A stretch of DNA of 64,000 bases, from assembly GCA_039707655.1 (NCBI GenBank), contig CM077676.1:428025379-428089378 (forward strand), in the 5' to 3' direction. A model generated the notes under the pieces. It made no database searches. It saw nothing but the letters and a program-made list of their open reading frames with translations, and was not told the DNA's origin. The stretch is from Elymus sibiricus. Taxonomy: Eukaryota > Streptophyta > Magnoliopsida > Poales > Poaceae. Below, one piece after another: positions 43,511-54,689 of this stretch; position 1 is the first letter of the stretch, and each line of letters starts with the position of its first letter. The position numbers and the translations under genes are program-made.

Positions 43511-46141
43511 TCAGGGTTCTGGAGTGTTCCGGAAGGTCGCTCTTATGTATTCCTCCGGTGTAATTGTTTCAATAATATTAGTTTCAACATTAATGGGAGT
43601 ACCTGAAATATAGTGCTTAATTCTTTGCCCATTCACCACTCTCGGATTTGTGCCTTTGGAGTTATTTATTTTGATGGCTCCAGAGCGATAAACTTCTTCG
43701 ATGATATACGGTCCTTCCCATTTAGAGAGAAGTTTTCCTTCAAGAATCTCAAACGAGAATTGTATAATAGGACTTGCTCACCTAATTTAAATTCCCGTTT
43801 TTGAATTCTTCTATCATGCCATCTTTTAACTTTTTCTTTAAACAATTTGGCATTTTCATAAGCTTGGGTTCTCCATTCATCTAATGAGGTAATATCAAAT
43901 AACCTCTTTTCACCGGCAAGTTTTAAATCGTAATTGAGTTCTTTAATTGCCCAATATGCTTTATGTTCTAACTCAAGAGGTAAATGACATGCTTTTCCAT
44001 AAACCATTTTATAAGGAGACATAACCATAGGATTTTTATAAGCAGTTCTATATGCCCATCATGCATCGTCAAGTTTCTTAGACCAATTCTTTCTAGATCT
44101 ATTGACGGTTTTTTGCAAAATTAATTTTATTTCTCTATTGCTCAATTCAACTTGACCACTAGTTTGAGGGTGATAGGGAGATGCAATTCTATGGTTGACA
44201 TCATATTTAGCAAGCAATTTACGGAATGCACCATGAATAAAATGTGAACCACCATCAGTCATCCAATATCTAGGGACTCCCAACCTCGGGAAAATAACTT
44301 CTTTAAGCATTTTAATAGAAGTGTTATGATCAACACTACTAGTTGGAATAGCTTCTACCCACTTAGTAACGTAATCAACAGCAACTAAAATGTGAGTATA
44401 CCCATTGGATTTAGGAAAAGGTCCCATATAATCAAATCCCCAAACATCGAATGGTTCAACAGGAAGTGAATAATTCATAGGCATTTCCTAACTTCTACCA
44501 ACATTACCAATTCTTTGACATTCATCACACGATAGGACAAACTTACGAGCATCCTTGAAAAAGAGTAGGCCAATAAAAACCAGATTGCAATACCTTGTAT
44601 GCAGTTCTGTCTCCCGCATGGTGTCCTCCGTAAGCCTCGGAATGTCACTTTCGTAGGATTTGTTCCTGTTCATGCTCAGGTATACAATGTCTAATAATAC
44701 CATCTACCCCTTCTTTATAAAGATGTGGGTCATCCCAAAAGTAATGTCTTAAATCAAAGAAGAACTTTTTCTTTTGTTGGTACGCGAAACTAGGTGGTAT
44801 GTATTTAGCAACAATGTAATTAGTATAGTCCGCATACCATGGAGTAGTACGAGAAGCATTTATGACAGCCAATTGTTCATCAAGAAAATCATCATTAATA
44901 GGAAGTGGGTCATCAAGAACGTTTTTCCATTCTAGACAAATTATCTGCTATGGGATTCTCAGCTCAATTTCTATCAATAATATGCAAGTCAAATTCTTGT
45001 AGCAATAGAACCCACCTAATGAGTCTAAGTTTAGCATCTTTCTTTTCCATAAGATATTTAATAGCAGCATGATCAGTGTGAACAGTTACTTTAGAATCAA
45101 CTATGTAAGATCTGAATTTATCACATGCAAACACAACTGCTAGAAATTCTTTCTCGGTAGTAGCATAATTTCTTTGGGCACTGTCTAGAGTTTTACTAGC
45201 ATAATGGATAACAATTAATTTCTTATCAATTCTCTATCCTAGAACAGCACCAACAGCATAATCACTAGCATCACACATAATCTCAAAAGGCAAGTTCCAA
45301 TCAGGTGGTTGGACAATAGGTGCAGTGGTTAAGGCTTTCTTAAGTGTTTCAAAGGCTTCTAGACAATCATCGTCAAAAACAAATGGAACATCTTTTTGCA
45401 AAAGATTGGTAAGAGGCCTAGAAATTTTAGATATGTCTTTAATAAATCTCCTATAGAAACCAGCATGACCAAGGAAACTTCTTATACCTTTAATATCTTT
45501 AGGACATGGCATTTTCTCAATAGCATCAACCTTAGCTTTATCAACTTCAATACCTCTTTCAGAAATTTTATGCCCCAAGACAATGCCTTCATTCACCATA
45601 AAGTGGCACTTCTCCCAATTCAAGACAAGATTAGTTTCTTCACATCTCTGCAAAACTCAATCAAGGTTGCTTAAGCAATCATCAAAAGAAGTTCCGTAAA
45701 CGGAAAAATCATCCATGAACACCTCAACAATCTTTTCACAAAAGTCAGAGAATATAGCAGTCATACATCTTTGAAAAGTAGCAGGTGCACTGCATAAACC
45801 AAAAGGCATACGTCTGTAAGCATAAGTTCCAAAAGGACAAGTAAAGGTGGTTTTCTCTTGACCGGGTTGTGATACAGGTATTTGAGAAAAACCAGAATAA
45901 CCATCTAGAAAACAAAAGTGTGTATGCTTAGACAATCTTTCTAACATTTGATTAATAAAAGGTAAGGGGTAATGATCTTTTCTAGTAGCTTTGTTTAATT
46001 TTCTAAAATCAATTACCATCCTATAACCAGTTACAATTCTTTGTGGAATGAGTTCATTTTTATCATTAGGAACAATGGTAATACCTCCTTTCTTAGGGAC
46101 ACAATGAACGGGACTTACCCATCTACTATCAGCTATGGGAT
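43511..46141 (-). pseudogene. pol: Athila-type pol: RT, RNase H and integrase of element B
   Basis: Minus strand from the insertion at 46141: RT with DSRWVSPVHCVPKKGG, YPLPFINQMLERL, FGTYAYRRMPFGLC and the active-site FMDDFSVYG (about 45720); RNase H with MCDASDYAVGAVLG (45270) and [14 protein letters not shown]; the zinc-binding HHCC region before integrase (CHSEAYGGHH..CDECQRIG, 44650-44510); an integrase catalytic core with [15 protein letters not shown] and [11 protein letters not shown] (D, D, E); and a C-terminal [13 protein letters not shown] segment ending at 43511. These would copy and integrate the element. Stops interrupt the frame near 45658, 45236, 44985, 44645, 44488 and 44059, and the frame changes near 44560 and 43705. 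The N-terminal RT part lies at 50038-50637. Confidence 0.9.
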
Positions 46142-47213
46142 TGTAACACCCTGGATTTTGCCTCTTTCTTTTATTTGGATTTATTGAATGCTTTATTTGC
46201 ATTTGGGTTTTCCAGTCATTTCTTTTGGACTTACCACTTGGATTTATTTTTGGTTTTCTTCCAAGTGGGTTCCTTCATCCATAAACCCCCCCTGGACCTC
46301 ATCCCTCTCATAATAATGCCATTAGGTATTTTTATTTAATGGCATTATACCCTTTTTCTCTCTGAAAATGCTTCTTTTCTCACTAAGCTCTTAAGCAACC
46401 CCTATTTTTATTGCCCAGAAAATCCCAAGAAAATTCCCAAATATTCTTTGGGTCATGCCTCACCTTCCCATGCAAAAATATCTCATGGTCATTTGGGAAA
46501 TGTCAGCCCAGGAAAATATTTTTGCTTCTGGACAGAAAAGTCACTTTGTGAAGCAACTATATTATTCCTTGATCTTTTTAATCTGAAATTTTTACCACTT
46601 AATGACCCTCCTAAGTAATGCTTAAACGCCTAAAACCAGCCCCAGAATCTTAGCCGTTTGTCCTCAGCATTTGGAGCAACTTTCTGTCCAGAAACTTTGC
46701 AGCTCCCTCTTGTAACCTCCAGTGAGCCATTTGGCAAGCCCAGCGCATTTCTAGGCAAAGCTTTGAGAGGACTTCACGGTGGACACGGTTTGGCAGCGCC
46801 GAAAGCACCCCGCGTGCCTGTGCACGCGGTGACTGCATGCGGGCAGGGTGCAATGCACGCGCTCTGTGCGCTCTGCCCGTCGGGTCCGATCGGCCGCCGT
46901 CCAACCACCCTCCCCGCGACACCTCTCCATGTCTCAGCGCCGCAGCCAACCCCCGTGCACCACCCAATCCCCTCCCTGCTCCTCCCCGACGCCTGAATGC
47001 AGCTCGCCGGAAGAGGCCGAGAGCTAGCGGCGGGAACAGTGAGCTCGCGTGCCCGTTTTTCGCGCGTAGTACGCGGCGCTGTGGCCGCACGCGTGCACCG
47101 CGTTGCCCTATGCTCCTCTGCTTCACCCCACGCCGCTGCCCGAGTCCTCACCGTCCCCGATTCGACCTCCCGCTCAGCTCCGGCGGAAGCCCGAGCTCTG
47201 CCTCGCCTCCTCC

Positions 47214-47221
47214 TATAAATA
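47214..47221 (+). promoter_or_regulatory. TATA box of the long LTR
   Basis: TATAAATA in CCTCCTATAAATAGAGC, after a 450-bp GC-rich region, about 1.07 kb into the LTR. Canonical plant TATA context; transcription would start near 47250. Confidence 0.6.
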
Positions 47222-48820
47222 GAGCACTCCCCGATCGTTCTAGCCATCCCAACCCACCTCTCCACCCTCAAATCGAACTCTAGAAGCTGGTGGCAACGCC
47301 GGGAAGGCCTCTGGCCTTCGAACCTCGCCGGCGACCGCCGCGAATTCCCCTCCTCCGAGCACTCAAGATAGACCACCTCAGCTCCAACCACTGCCACCAA
47401 TGAGACCGTAGCAACCTCCTAAGCACGACGGTAGCAAGAACTCACCGGATTGTCGCCGGAAACGCCGACTCCGATCAGCTCCGCCACCGCCGTCTCTGGA
47501 GAAGATCGCCGCGACTCCGTCCGACCACCCCAGCCTGCGCTTCGGGTACGTACTTGACCGTCTCATCGAGCTCGTCCCGTTCCCCTCCTCTCCGTTGATC
47601 GCTGACGTCTCCTCACCGGAGAAACGCCGACGATAGTGCCGCCGCCCCCTGTTCCCTCCCTCTCCTCTGTTTAACCCTGCCAGCGGGTCCCGCTCGTCAG
47701 CCTCTCACTCGGACGCCCAAAGCGGTATAAGTGGAGGCGTATTCGCCGAATACGCTTTCGACATGGCCGCTTCTAGTTTTTCTTTCAGATTTTGACCAGA
47801 TCTAATCCAACTTTGACCAGCTATAACTTTTAATCTATAAGTCCAAATGATTTCATTCTTTTTGCTACTGGTTTATAAAATTCCAAAGTTTCTGTATGCC
47901 AAGTTTCAGAATTTTTCTTGCTGTTGAGAATTTTTGGTGCAATAAACAGTGTTATGTGACATTTTCTTTTTGCATTTAATTTAATTTCAGAAGAACCTAG
48001 TTGTGTTGGAGAAGGCCAGGAGTACTGTGACACTCCTCTGAACCAAGGCAAGCCACAACATTCATATACAAGGATGGCATTGCAATGACTTGGTTTAATT
48101 GAATTAAATTCATCCTTTATTCACTATTAAAATGATTTGCTATATAAATCTTATTGCATAAACTTTGTTCTGTCATACTGATAATTTATGCAGTAGGATA
48201 CATGCTTTCTTGCTAGTGTGCAGCAGGTATCATGGCATATACTCATATGACAACATGATGCATTTGTTATTCTTGACAATGACCCGTGCACCCATTCATT
48301 CACTATGACTCGAATCATTTTCTTTTCAAGTTAAACTTGATAATAATCCAACTTGAACATGTTGTTGATCGAGTCATGGTGCCACCGAATCGAGCTCACC
48401 AGTGCAACCACACTTGCCTGGATGGGGAGGCCCTAATGCGATCTATTATCATGCCTCTCGCCGCTGCCTCCTACGAGGGAAGGTTGTGCTCTGGCGCTAC
48501 CCTAGCCCGGTAGGCAGTCATAACCTTGAGGACCCAAGTTTTGATGGTACCGAGGTCCCCGCTTGGGACAGTTTCGATGTTTGGCCACGACGGTGGCTGC
48601 CACAGAGGTGGCAGATGTCACATGTTGACATCAGGGTCACCTAGGACATAGCCCAAAGGGGAGTTTGTCGGAGTGGCCGGGAGAGTGTCATGCAATAGAT
48701 TGGTTTTGTCGGAATGTCGTTGGTCCACCCGAATGGGAGCACGAGGCCATGAATTCCGTGGTGTGGGTACAGTGTACTAACCTCTGTAGAGTGTATAATC
48801 TATCGATAGCTGCATCCTTG

Positions 48821-49837
48821 GATATGGACACAGTTCGTAGTAGGTCACACCGTGGGTCAACAGATATAATTAACTTGCACACTAAGACTCACAAGATGGC
48901 ACATGCAAAAGTGGTGATCGAGTGAGGATCACTATGAAAGGTATGGATGTGATCAAGTAAGGATCACGTTGGTAAGTTATGAACGGTGGTTACGTGGTAA
49001 CCCCGGAATGGTAAGTTGGTCCCAGGGACCATGGCAATGTTTCACGCACACCTCATGTTGGATAGTCTCATGTTCATGCATTGAATATGTTAAATGCCTT
49101 GTTGTTGTTTGTCGCACTTGTTTTGTTTGCTGTGAGCTTGCGAGTACATTCAAAGTACTCACTAGGCTTATCATGCCAGATGCAGGAGAAGCCGTGCATG
49201 GTGTGGATGTCGAGCAGTATGTCACGCTCTAGGCCGTGTCCCAGCAGTGTCCCTATGGAGTGGACTTCCGCTACCTCGTCGTTCCGCTGCCGTGTAGTAG
49301 TTCCCTTATCATCGAGGCCCCCGCCATGTCGGATATGGACACAATTCGTAGTAGGTCACACCGTGGGTCAACAGAAATAATTAACTTGCACACTAAGGTT
49401 CACAAGATGGCACATGCAGAAATGGTGATCGAGGATCACTATGAAAGGTATGAATGTGATCAAGTAAGGATCACGTTGGCAAGTGATGAACGGTGGTTAC
49501 GCGGTAACCCCGAGATGGTAAGTTGGTCCCGAAGACCATGGCAATGTTTCACGCACATCTCATGTTGAGTAGCATCATGCTCATGCATTAAATCTGTTAA
49601 ATGCCTTGTTATTGTTTGCCGCACTTGTTTTGTTTGCTGTGAGCTTGCGAGTACATTCAAAGTACTCACCTGGCTTATCATGCCAGATGCAGGAGAAGCC
49701 GTGCCAGGAGTTGATGTCGAGCAGTATGTCGCGATTTAGGCCGTGTCCCAGCAGTGTCCCTGTGGAATGGAGTTCCGCTACCCCATCATTCCGCTGCCGC
49801 GTAGTAGTTCCCTTATCATCGAGGCCCCTGCCATGTC
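48821..49837 (+). repeat. Tandem duplication of a ~510-bp block in the LTR
   Basis: Unit 1 (48821-49331) and unit 2 (49332-49837) both start GATATGGACACA and end CGAGGCCCC..GCCATGTC. They share the whole order of landmarks, including GGCACATGCA, GGATCACTATGAAAGG, TGAACGGTGGTTACG and GATGCAGGAGAAGCCGTGC. Unit 1 has a few extra bases around 48920. Confidence 0.9.
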
Positions 49838-49931
49838 TACTAAATGATGTACATAAGTGCAGCCGCACCGTGTGTGCCGCTTGGCCTCGCTTATCATGTA
49901 AGATGTAAACCTATGTTTCCGCTAAGAGATC

Positions 49932-49937
49932 AATAAA
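49932..49937 (+). terminator. Polyadenylation signal of the long LTR
   Basis: AATAAA in GATCAATAAAGCGGTTG, about 100 bp before the LTR end, after a GT-rich U5-like stretch. Likely the 3' processing signal (end of R). Confidence 0.5.
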
Positions 49938-50037
49938 GCGGTTGTTTTCTGTACCAAGTTGTTGTGTATTGCCAGAAGACTTGATCTCGTGGCTAGCAAT
50001 GCAAGGTAAACCGGTTGCTCTGAGCCGGGGTGCCACA

Positions 50038-50637
50038 GGGATAGATTATACTAGCTTCCAGAAGTTTTACTATTTCAGTTCTTACCACCTCTTTCATCTT
50101 AGGATTTAATGATCGTTGGTGGTCGACAACTGGTTTAGCATCAGGCTCCATATTAATTTTATGCTGACATAGAGTGGGACTAATGCCCTTAAGATCATCA
50201 AGAGTATATCCAATAGCAGCTCGGTGCTTCCTTGGAGTTTTTAGTAATCTCTTTTCTTCATGAGCTGAAAGGTTAGCACTAATAATAACAGGATATATCT
50301 TCTTTTCATCAAGATAAGCATATTTCAATGTATTGGGCAATTGCTTCAATTCAAATACATGATCACCTTTAGGCAGAGGAGGGCCTCCAAGAGTTTCAAC
50401 AGGTAAATTATATTTAAGGATAGGTGGTTGATCAAAGAACATCTTATCTATTTCATTTCTTTCATTCATATGCATATCGTTTTCATGGTCTAGTAAATAT
50501 TGTTCTAATGGATCAGTAGGAGGTACGGCAATAGAAGCAAGACCAATAATTTCATCTTTACTAGGCAATTCTTTATCATGAGGTTGTCTATGAAACTTGG
50601 AGAAATTAAACTCATGAGATATATCACCAAACTTAAC
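50038..50637 (-). pseudogene. pol: Start of Athila-type pol (pre-RT and RT N-terminus) of element B
   Basis: On the minus strand, after the stop closing the protease (near 50637), one frame runs FSKFHRQPHDKELPSKDEIIG and on through LEQYLLDHENDMHMNERNEI, LKYAYLDEKKIYPVIISANL, RKHRAAIGYTLDDLKGISPT and KEVVRTEIVKLLEASIIYP, the linker and first RT segment of Athila-type polyproteins. It breaks at the solo LTR and resumes at 46141 with IADSRWVSPVH; residues match up across the junction once one copy of GGGAT is discounted. Apart from the insertion and the upstream stop this piece is open. Confidence 0.85.
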
Positions 50638-52151
50638 TCAAACCTTTTCTTTAACACAATCAATTTCAGCATTAACGGTATTCAAGAAAGGTTTACCAAA
50701 TATAATGGGACAAAAATTATCTTGGTGTGAGCCAAGTACTAAGAAATCAGTAGGGTATTTGATTTTTCCACACAAGACTTCAACATCTCTAACAATCCCA
50801 AGTGGTGTAATAGTGTCTCTATTCGCAAGCTTAATAGTAACATCAATATCTTCAATCTCAACAGGTGCAATTTCATGCATTACTTCTTGATATAAAGAAA
50901 TGTAATAGCACTCACACTAGCACCCATATCACACAAACCATGATAGCAATGATCTCCAATCTTAACAGAAACAATAGGCACACCAACTACGGGCTTGTTC
51001 TTGTCTAACTTATCTCGTTCATTTCTAACAGGTTTAGCAATTCTAGCAGCCTCCTCACAAAAGTAAATAACATGCCCATCTATATTATGGACTAAGAGAT
51101 CTTTAACCATAGCAACATCAGGTTCAACTTTTTGTTCAGAGGGTCTAGGTGCTCTAATATTACTTTTGTTAACCACAGTAGAAGCTTTAGCATGTTCCTT
51201 AATCCTAACAGGAAAAGGTGGTTTCTCAATATAAGCAGTAGGCACAATTGGATCAACATGGTAAACAATTGTTTCTTCTTTAACACTAACGGGTTCCTCA
51301 ATCTTTTCTTTAACAGGGGGATGATATTTAAACCACTTCTCCTTAGGGAGATCAACATGAGTAGCAAATGATTCACAAAAGGAAGCTACTATCTCAGAGT
51401 CAAGTCCATATTTAATGCTAAACTTATGAAAAGCATCGGTGGCCATAAAAGATTTAACACAATCAAACTCAAGTATTATACCTGACTCATTACCTTTGTC
51501 GAGTTCCCAATCTTTAGAGCTGCGTTTAATTCTTTCTAGAAGATCCCATCTGAATTCAATAGTTTCCTTCATGAAGGAGCCAGTCGAAGAAGAATCGAGC
51601 GTAGTTTGATTATCATGAGAAAGCCGAGCATAAAAATTTTGTAAGATAATTTGTTTTGAGAGCTCATGATTGGTGCATGTGTACATCATGTACTTAAGCC
51701 TCCCCCAAGCTTGAGCGATGCTTTCTCCTTCATGAGGCCAAAAATTATATATATAATTCTGATCACGATGAACCAAATGCATAGGATAAATTTTTTGATG
51801 GAATTCTAGTTTCAATCGGTTCCAGTCCCATGTATCAGTATCATCACATAGCCTATACCACATCAATGCCTTTCCCTCCAAAGATAAAGGGAATACTTTC
51901 TTCTTAACTCCATCTCCGGATAAACGTGCAAGCTTAAACAATCCACAAATTTCATCTACATAGATCAAGTGCATATCAGGATGTACCGTTCCGTCTCCTG
52001 CATAAGGATTAGCTAGCAGTTTCTCTATCATACCCGGAGGAATCTCATAATAAATATTTTCAGTAGGTGCAGTAGGTTGAGGAGAAACTATTTGTGTTTC
52101 CGGTTGAGGTGAAGATACCCCGAACAAACCCCTCAAAGGATTACTTTCCAT
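50638..52151 (-). pseudogene. gag-pro: Gag-protease of Athila-type element B
   Basis: Starts MESNPLRGLFG at 52151. The gag domain occupies roughly residues 45-200 with LPLSLEGKALMWYRL (written here as FPLSLEGKALMWYRL in the copy), FHQKIYPMHLVHRDQNYIY and a WPHEGESIAQAWGR block typical of Athila gag. A Lys/Glu-rich linker follows. The protease begins CDMGASVSAI (near 50915), where the frame is lost: the first frame stops at 50880 and a second frame carries MHEIAPVEIEDIDVTIKLAN to FCPIIFGKPFLNTVNAEIDC, ending at 50638. No zinc knuckle is evident. Gag would form the particle and the retropepsin would process it. About 500 residues in total. Confidence 0.87.
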
Positions 52152-52228
52152 AGTGACAAGTGAGAGTAAATTTCAGCACGTAATATAAATGTTTCCTTAC
52201 CAAATTCCACTCACCAAAGGCGATTCAC

Positions 52229-52246
52229 TCCCCGGAAATGGCGCCA
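52229..52246 (-). other. Primer-binding site of element B
   Basis: On the minus strand TGGCGCCATTTCCGGGGA, shortly after the 5' LTR end at 52258, matches the tRNA-Asp type site seen at 16208-16225 except at two positions. It primes minus-strand synthesis. Confidence 0.7.
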
Positions 52247-52257
52247 AAAAAGAGTCT

Positions 52258-53778
52258 TGATGACCCACAAGTATAGGGGATCAATCGTAGTCCTTTTGAT
52301 AAGTAAGAGTGTCGAACCCAACGAGGAGCAAAAGGAAATGACAAGCGATTTTCAGCAAGGTATTTTCTGCAAGCACTGAAATTATCGGTAACGAGTAGTT
52401 TGATAGCAAGATAATTTGTAACAAGTGACAAGTAGAAATAGTAACAAAGAGTGCAGCAAGGTGGCCCAATCCTTTTTATAGCAAAGGACAAGCCGGAACG
52501 ATCTCTTCTAGTAAGTAAAGCGTTCTCGAGGACACATGGGAATTTCATCTAGTCACTTTCATCATGTTTGTTTGATTCGCGTTCCCTACTTTGATAATTT
52601 GATATGTGGGTGGACCGGTGCTTGGGTTCTGTTCTTAGTTGAACAAGCCTCGCACTTATGATTACCCCCTCTCGCAAGCATCCGCAACTACGAAAGAAGA
52701 ATTAAGATAACTCTAACCAGAGCATTAAACATATGGATCCAAATCAGCCCCATACGGAATAGAGCATAAACTAGGGTTTAAGCTTCTGTCACTCTAGCAA
52801 CCCATCATCTAATTACTACTCCACAATGCATTCCCTTAGGCCCAAAGATGGTGAAGTGTCATGTAGTCGACATTCACACGACACCACTAAGGGAATCAAC
52901 AACATATATATCATCAAAATATCGAACGAATTCCAAATTCACATGATTACTTATGACAAGACTTCTCCCATGTCCTCAAGAACAAAAGTAACTACTCACA
53001 AATCATATTCATGTCCAAGATCAGAGAGGTGTTGAATAGCATAATAGATCTGAACATATAATCTTCCACCAAATAAACCAACTAGCATCAACTACAAGGT
53101 GTAATCAACACTACTAGCAACCCACAGGTACCAATCTGAGGTTTTGAGGCAAAGATCGAATACAAGAGATGAACTAGGGTTTGAGATGAGATTGTGCTGG
53201 TGAAGATGTTGATGAAGATTAGTCCTCCCATGATGAGAGGATCACTGGTGATGTCGATGGTGACGATTTCCCCCTCCCGGAGGGAAGTTTCCCCGGCAGA
53301 ATCTCTCCGCCGGAGAGCAAAAGTGCTCCTGCCCAAGTTCCGCCTCGAGACGGCGGCACACCGTCCCGAAAGTCTTCTCTATATTTTTTCTAGGGCAAAT
53401 GCACTTATATACCAGAAAATGGGGGCCAGAGGCTGGCCAGGGGCCCCACGAGGTACCAGGGCGCGCCTGGGGGAGGTGACGCACCCTGGTGCCTCGTGGG
53501 CACCTGGGTGGCCCCCTCTAGTACTTCTTGCTTCTAGTATTTTTTATTTATTCCAAAATAAATCTCCGTAAAATTTCAGCTCATTTGGAGATGTGCAGAA
53601 TAGGTATCTCTGACATAGCTTTTTCAGGTCCAGAATTCCAGCTGCCGGCAATCTCCCTCCTTGTGTAAATCTTGCATATTAAGAGAGAAAAGGCATCAGA
53701 ATTGCTCCACAAAGTGTTATATTGATCAAAAACACTATAAATAACAGTAGCAAAACATGATGCAAAATGGACATATCA
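52258..53778 (-). repeat. 5' LTR of element B (1521 bp)
   Basis: Complete inverted LTR: plus-strand TGATGACCCACAAG at 52258 (inverted GGGTCATCA end) to ATATCA at 53778 (inverted start). It aligns with 31720-33199, 30276-31722 and 55897-57420. Sequence of element A follows directly at 53779 (GACTT would be B's TSD, but the other side is lost). Confidence 0.9.
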
Positions 53779-53916
53779 GACTTCGTTTTTATTCTGGATT
53801 ACTTGTTTTGCAAGTTAAAAATTCTTTATATATACTCCCGGATGTTTTGACCACCATATCGCAGAAACCTCCTCTGTTCTTGTTTCGTGCTATTTTTCTG
53901 ACAGATCTAGATCGCC

Positions 53917-54342
53917 ATGGCTCCCTAAAAGCTCCATGCCAAGCACCGCATTGTGCAACCATCGCCGGGCAAATGCCCCTACAGCAAGGTTTACTACGAG
54001 TTGTCGTCGGGAGAAGAAGACAATGGTAGGGAGGACAAGGTAGAGGAAGTTGCAGGAGCCCAGGCTCCGGACGGAGGGCAAGCCATCCCCATGGAGGAGA
54101 CCGCAGAGAAGGGAGATATCATTCAACCTTTATATGATCATCTCTCCCCATCCGTAATTGAAGCCCTAAGAGTCTTTAAAATAGTTAGTGCTCAGAATAC
54201 ATCTCTCACTCGTGAAGTTATTTTGTTGGAAGAGTAAAACATCGCCCTTCGGAGCATCAATCGCAGATTGATGTATCTGCTTGAGCTGAAGGACAAGATC
54301 GCCACTTCACCATCACCACCATCACCGAAGAATAAAACTTGA
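53917..54342 (+). pseudogene. 141-residue coiled-coil ORF of element A
   Basis: Same length and start as the copy in B (43174-42749), with TAA stops at 53926-53928 and 54235-54237. The second interrupts ILLEE..NIALRSINRRLM. The sequence is otherwise clearly homologous: VYYELSSGEEDNGRED, MEETAEKGDIIQPLYDHL and SVIEALRVFKIVSAQNTSL. Upstream of its ATG is a short leader with ATCGCC. Both family copies keep the full frame length despite independent stops, so an ancestral protein of 141 residues is likely. Confidence 0.6.
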
Positions 54343-54680
54343 GTTCATGGGTATGGGCACTCCCCTTGGCTTGTGCCAAGCTTGGGGGAGGTGCCCCGGT
54401 ATCGTATCACCATCACTTTTGCTATCTTTACCTATTTTTAGTTCGATCCTTAGTGATTTCATGATTTAGTTGAATAAAAGTTTAGTATGATCTATTTTCG
54501 AGTGCTAGTTTCGTGATCTATCTATCTATGTAATCGAGTTGAGAGTTCTATAATAAAAAGAGTAGTTTGAGTTTTTGCTTCTTTACTTTCATGTTTCAAT
54601 CCTAGCAATGAAAATAATGAAAAAGATCATATGCTAATCTTATGGAAAGTAATGACATTACATAAAAAAAGTATAAGTGG

Positions 54681-54689
54681 TAAAATTTA
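54681..54689 (+). other. Empty site corresponding to the MULE insertion in B
   Basis: TAAAATTTA occurs once in element A between GTATAAGTGG and CTGAAAGTTAAC; in B the same place (inverted) carries TAAATTTTA on both sides of the MULE. This paralogous site confirms the MULE borders and the 9-bp duplication. Confidence 0.85.

Larger units (their letters stand above)
46142..50037 (+). mobile_element. Solo LTR (3.9 kb) of a long-LTR element inside the RT of B
   Basis: Starts TGTAACACCCTGGATTTTGC and ends GAGCCGGGGTGCCACA, with the 5-bp duplication GGGAT at 46137-46141 and 50038-50042. The termini are TG..CA and imperfect inverted repeats (TGTAACACCC / TGTGGCACCC). It has a single TATA box (47214) and a single polyadenylation signal (49932), no primer site and no coding region, so it reads as one LTR rather than an element with two. 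Its size fits long-LTR, LARD-like families (Sukkula-type is a guess). It includes a 0.5 kb internal tandem duplication. Open frames at 46650-47400 are GC-driven and not supported. Confidence 0.82.
31720..53778 (-). mobile_element. Athila-type Gypsy element B (about 10.1 kb without insertions)
   Basis: Read on the minus strand: 5' LTR (53778-52258), primer site (52246-52229), gag-protease (52151-50638), RT/RNase H/integrase (50637-43511), a small coiled-coil ORF (43174-42749), a noncoding 3' region, polypurine tract (33215-33200) and 3' LTR (33199-31720). It is interrupted by a MULE and by a solo LTR. Its right end meets internal sequence of element A at 53779; its left end has lost about 37 bp of LTR. 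In a 119-bp stretch aligned by eye (31993-32111 against 52570-52688) the two LTRs differ at 6 positions, so the insertion is not recent. Confidence 0.85.

Noticed and set aside
46650..47400. Long overlapping open frames on both strands
   Set aside because: GC-rich U3 region of the solo LTR upstream of a TATA box; frames open on both strands reflect base composition.
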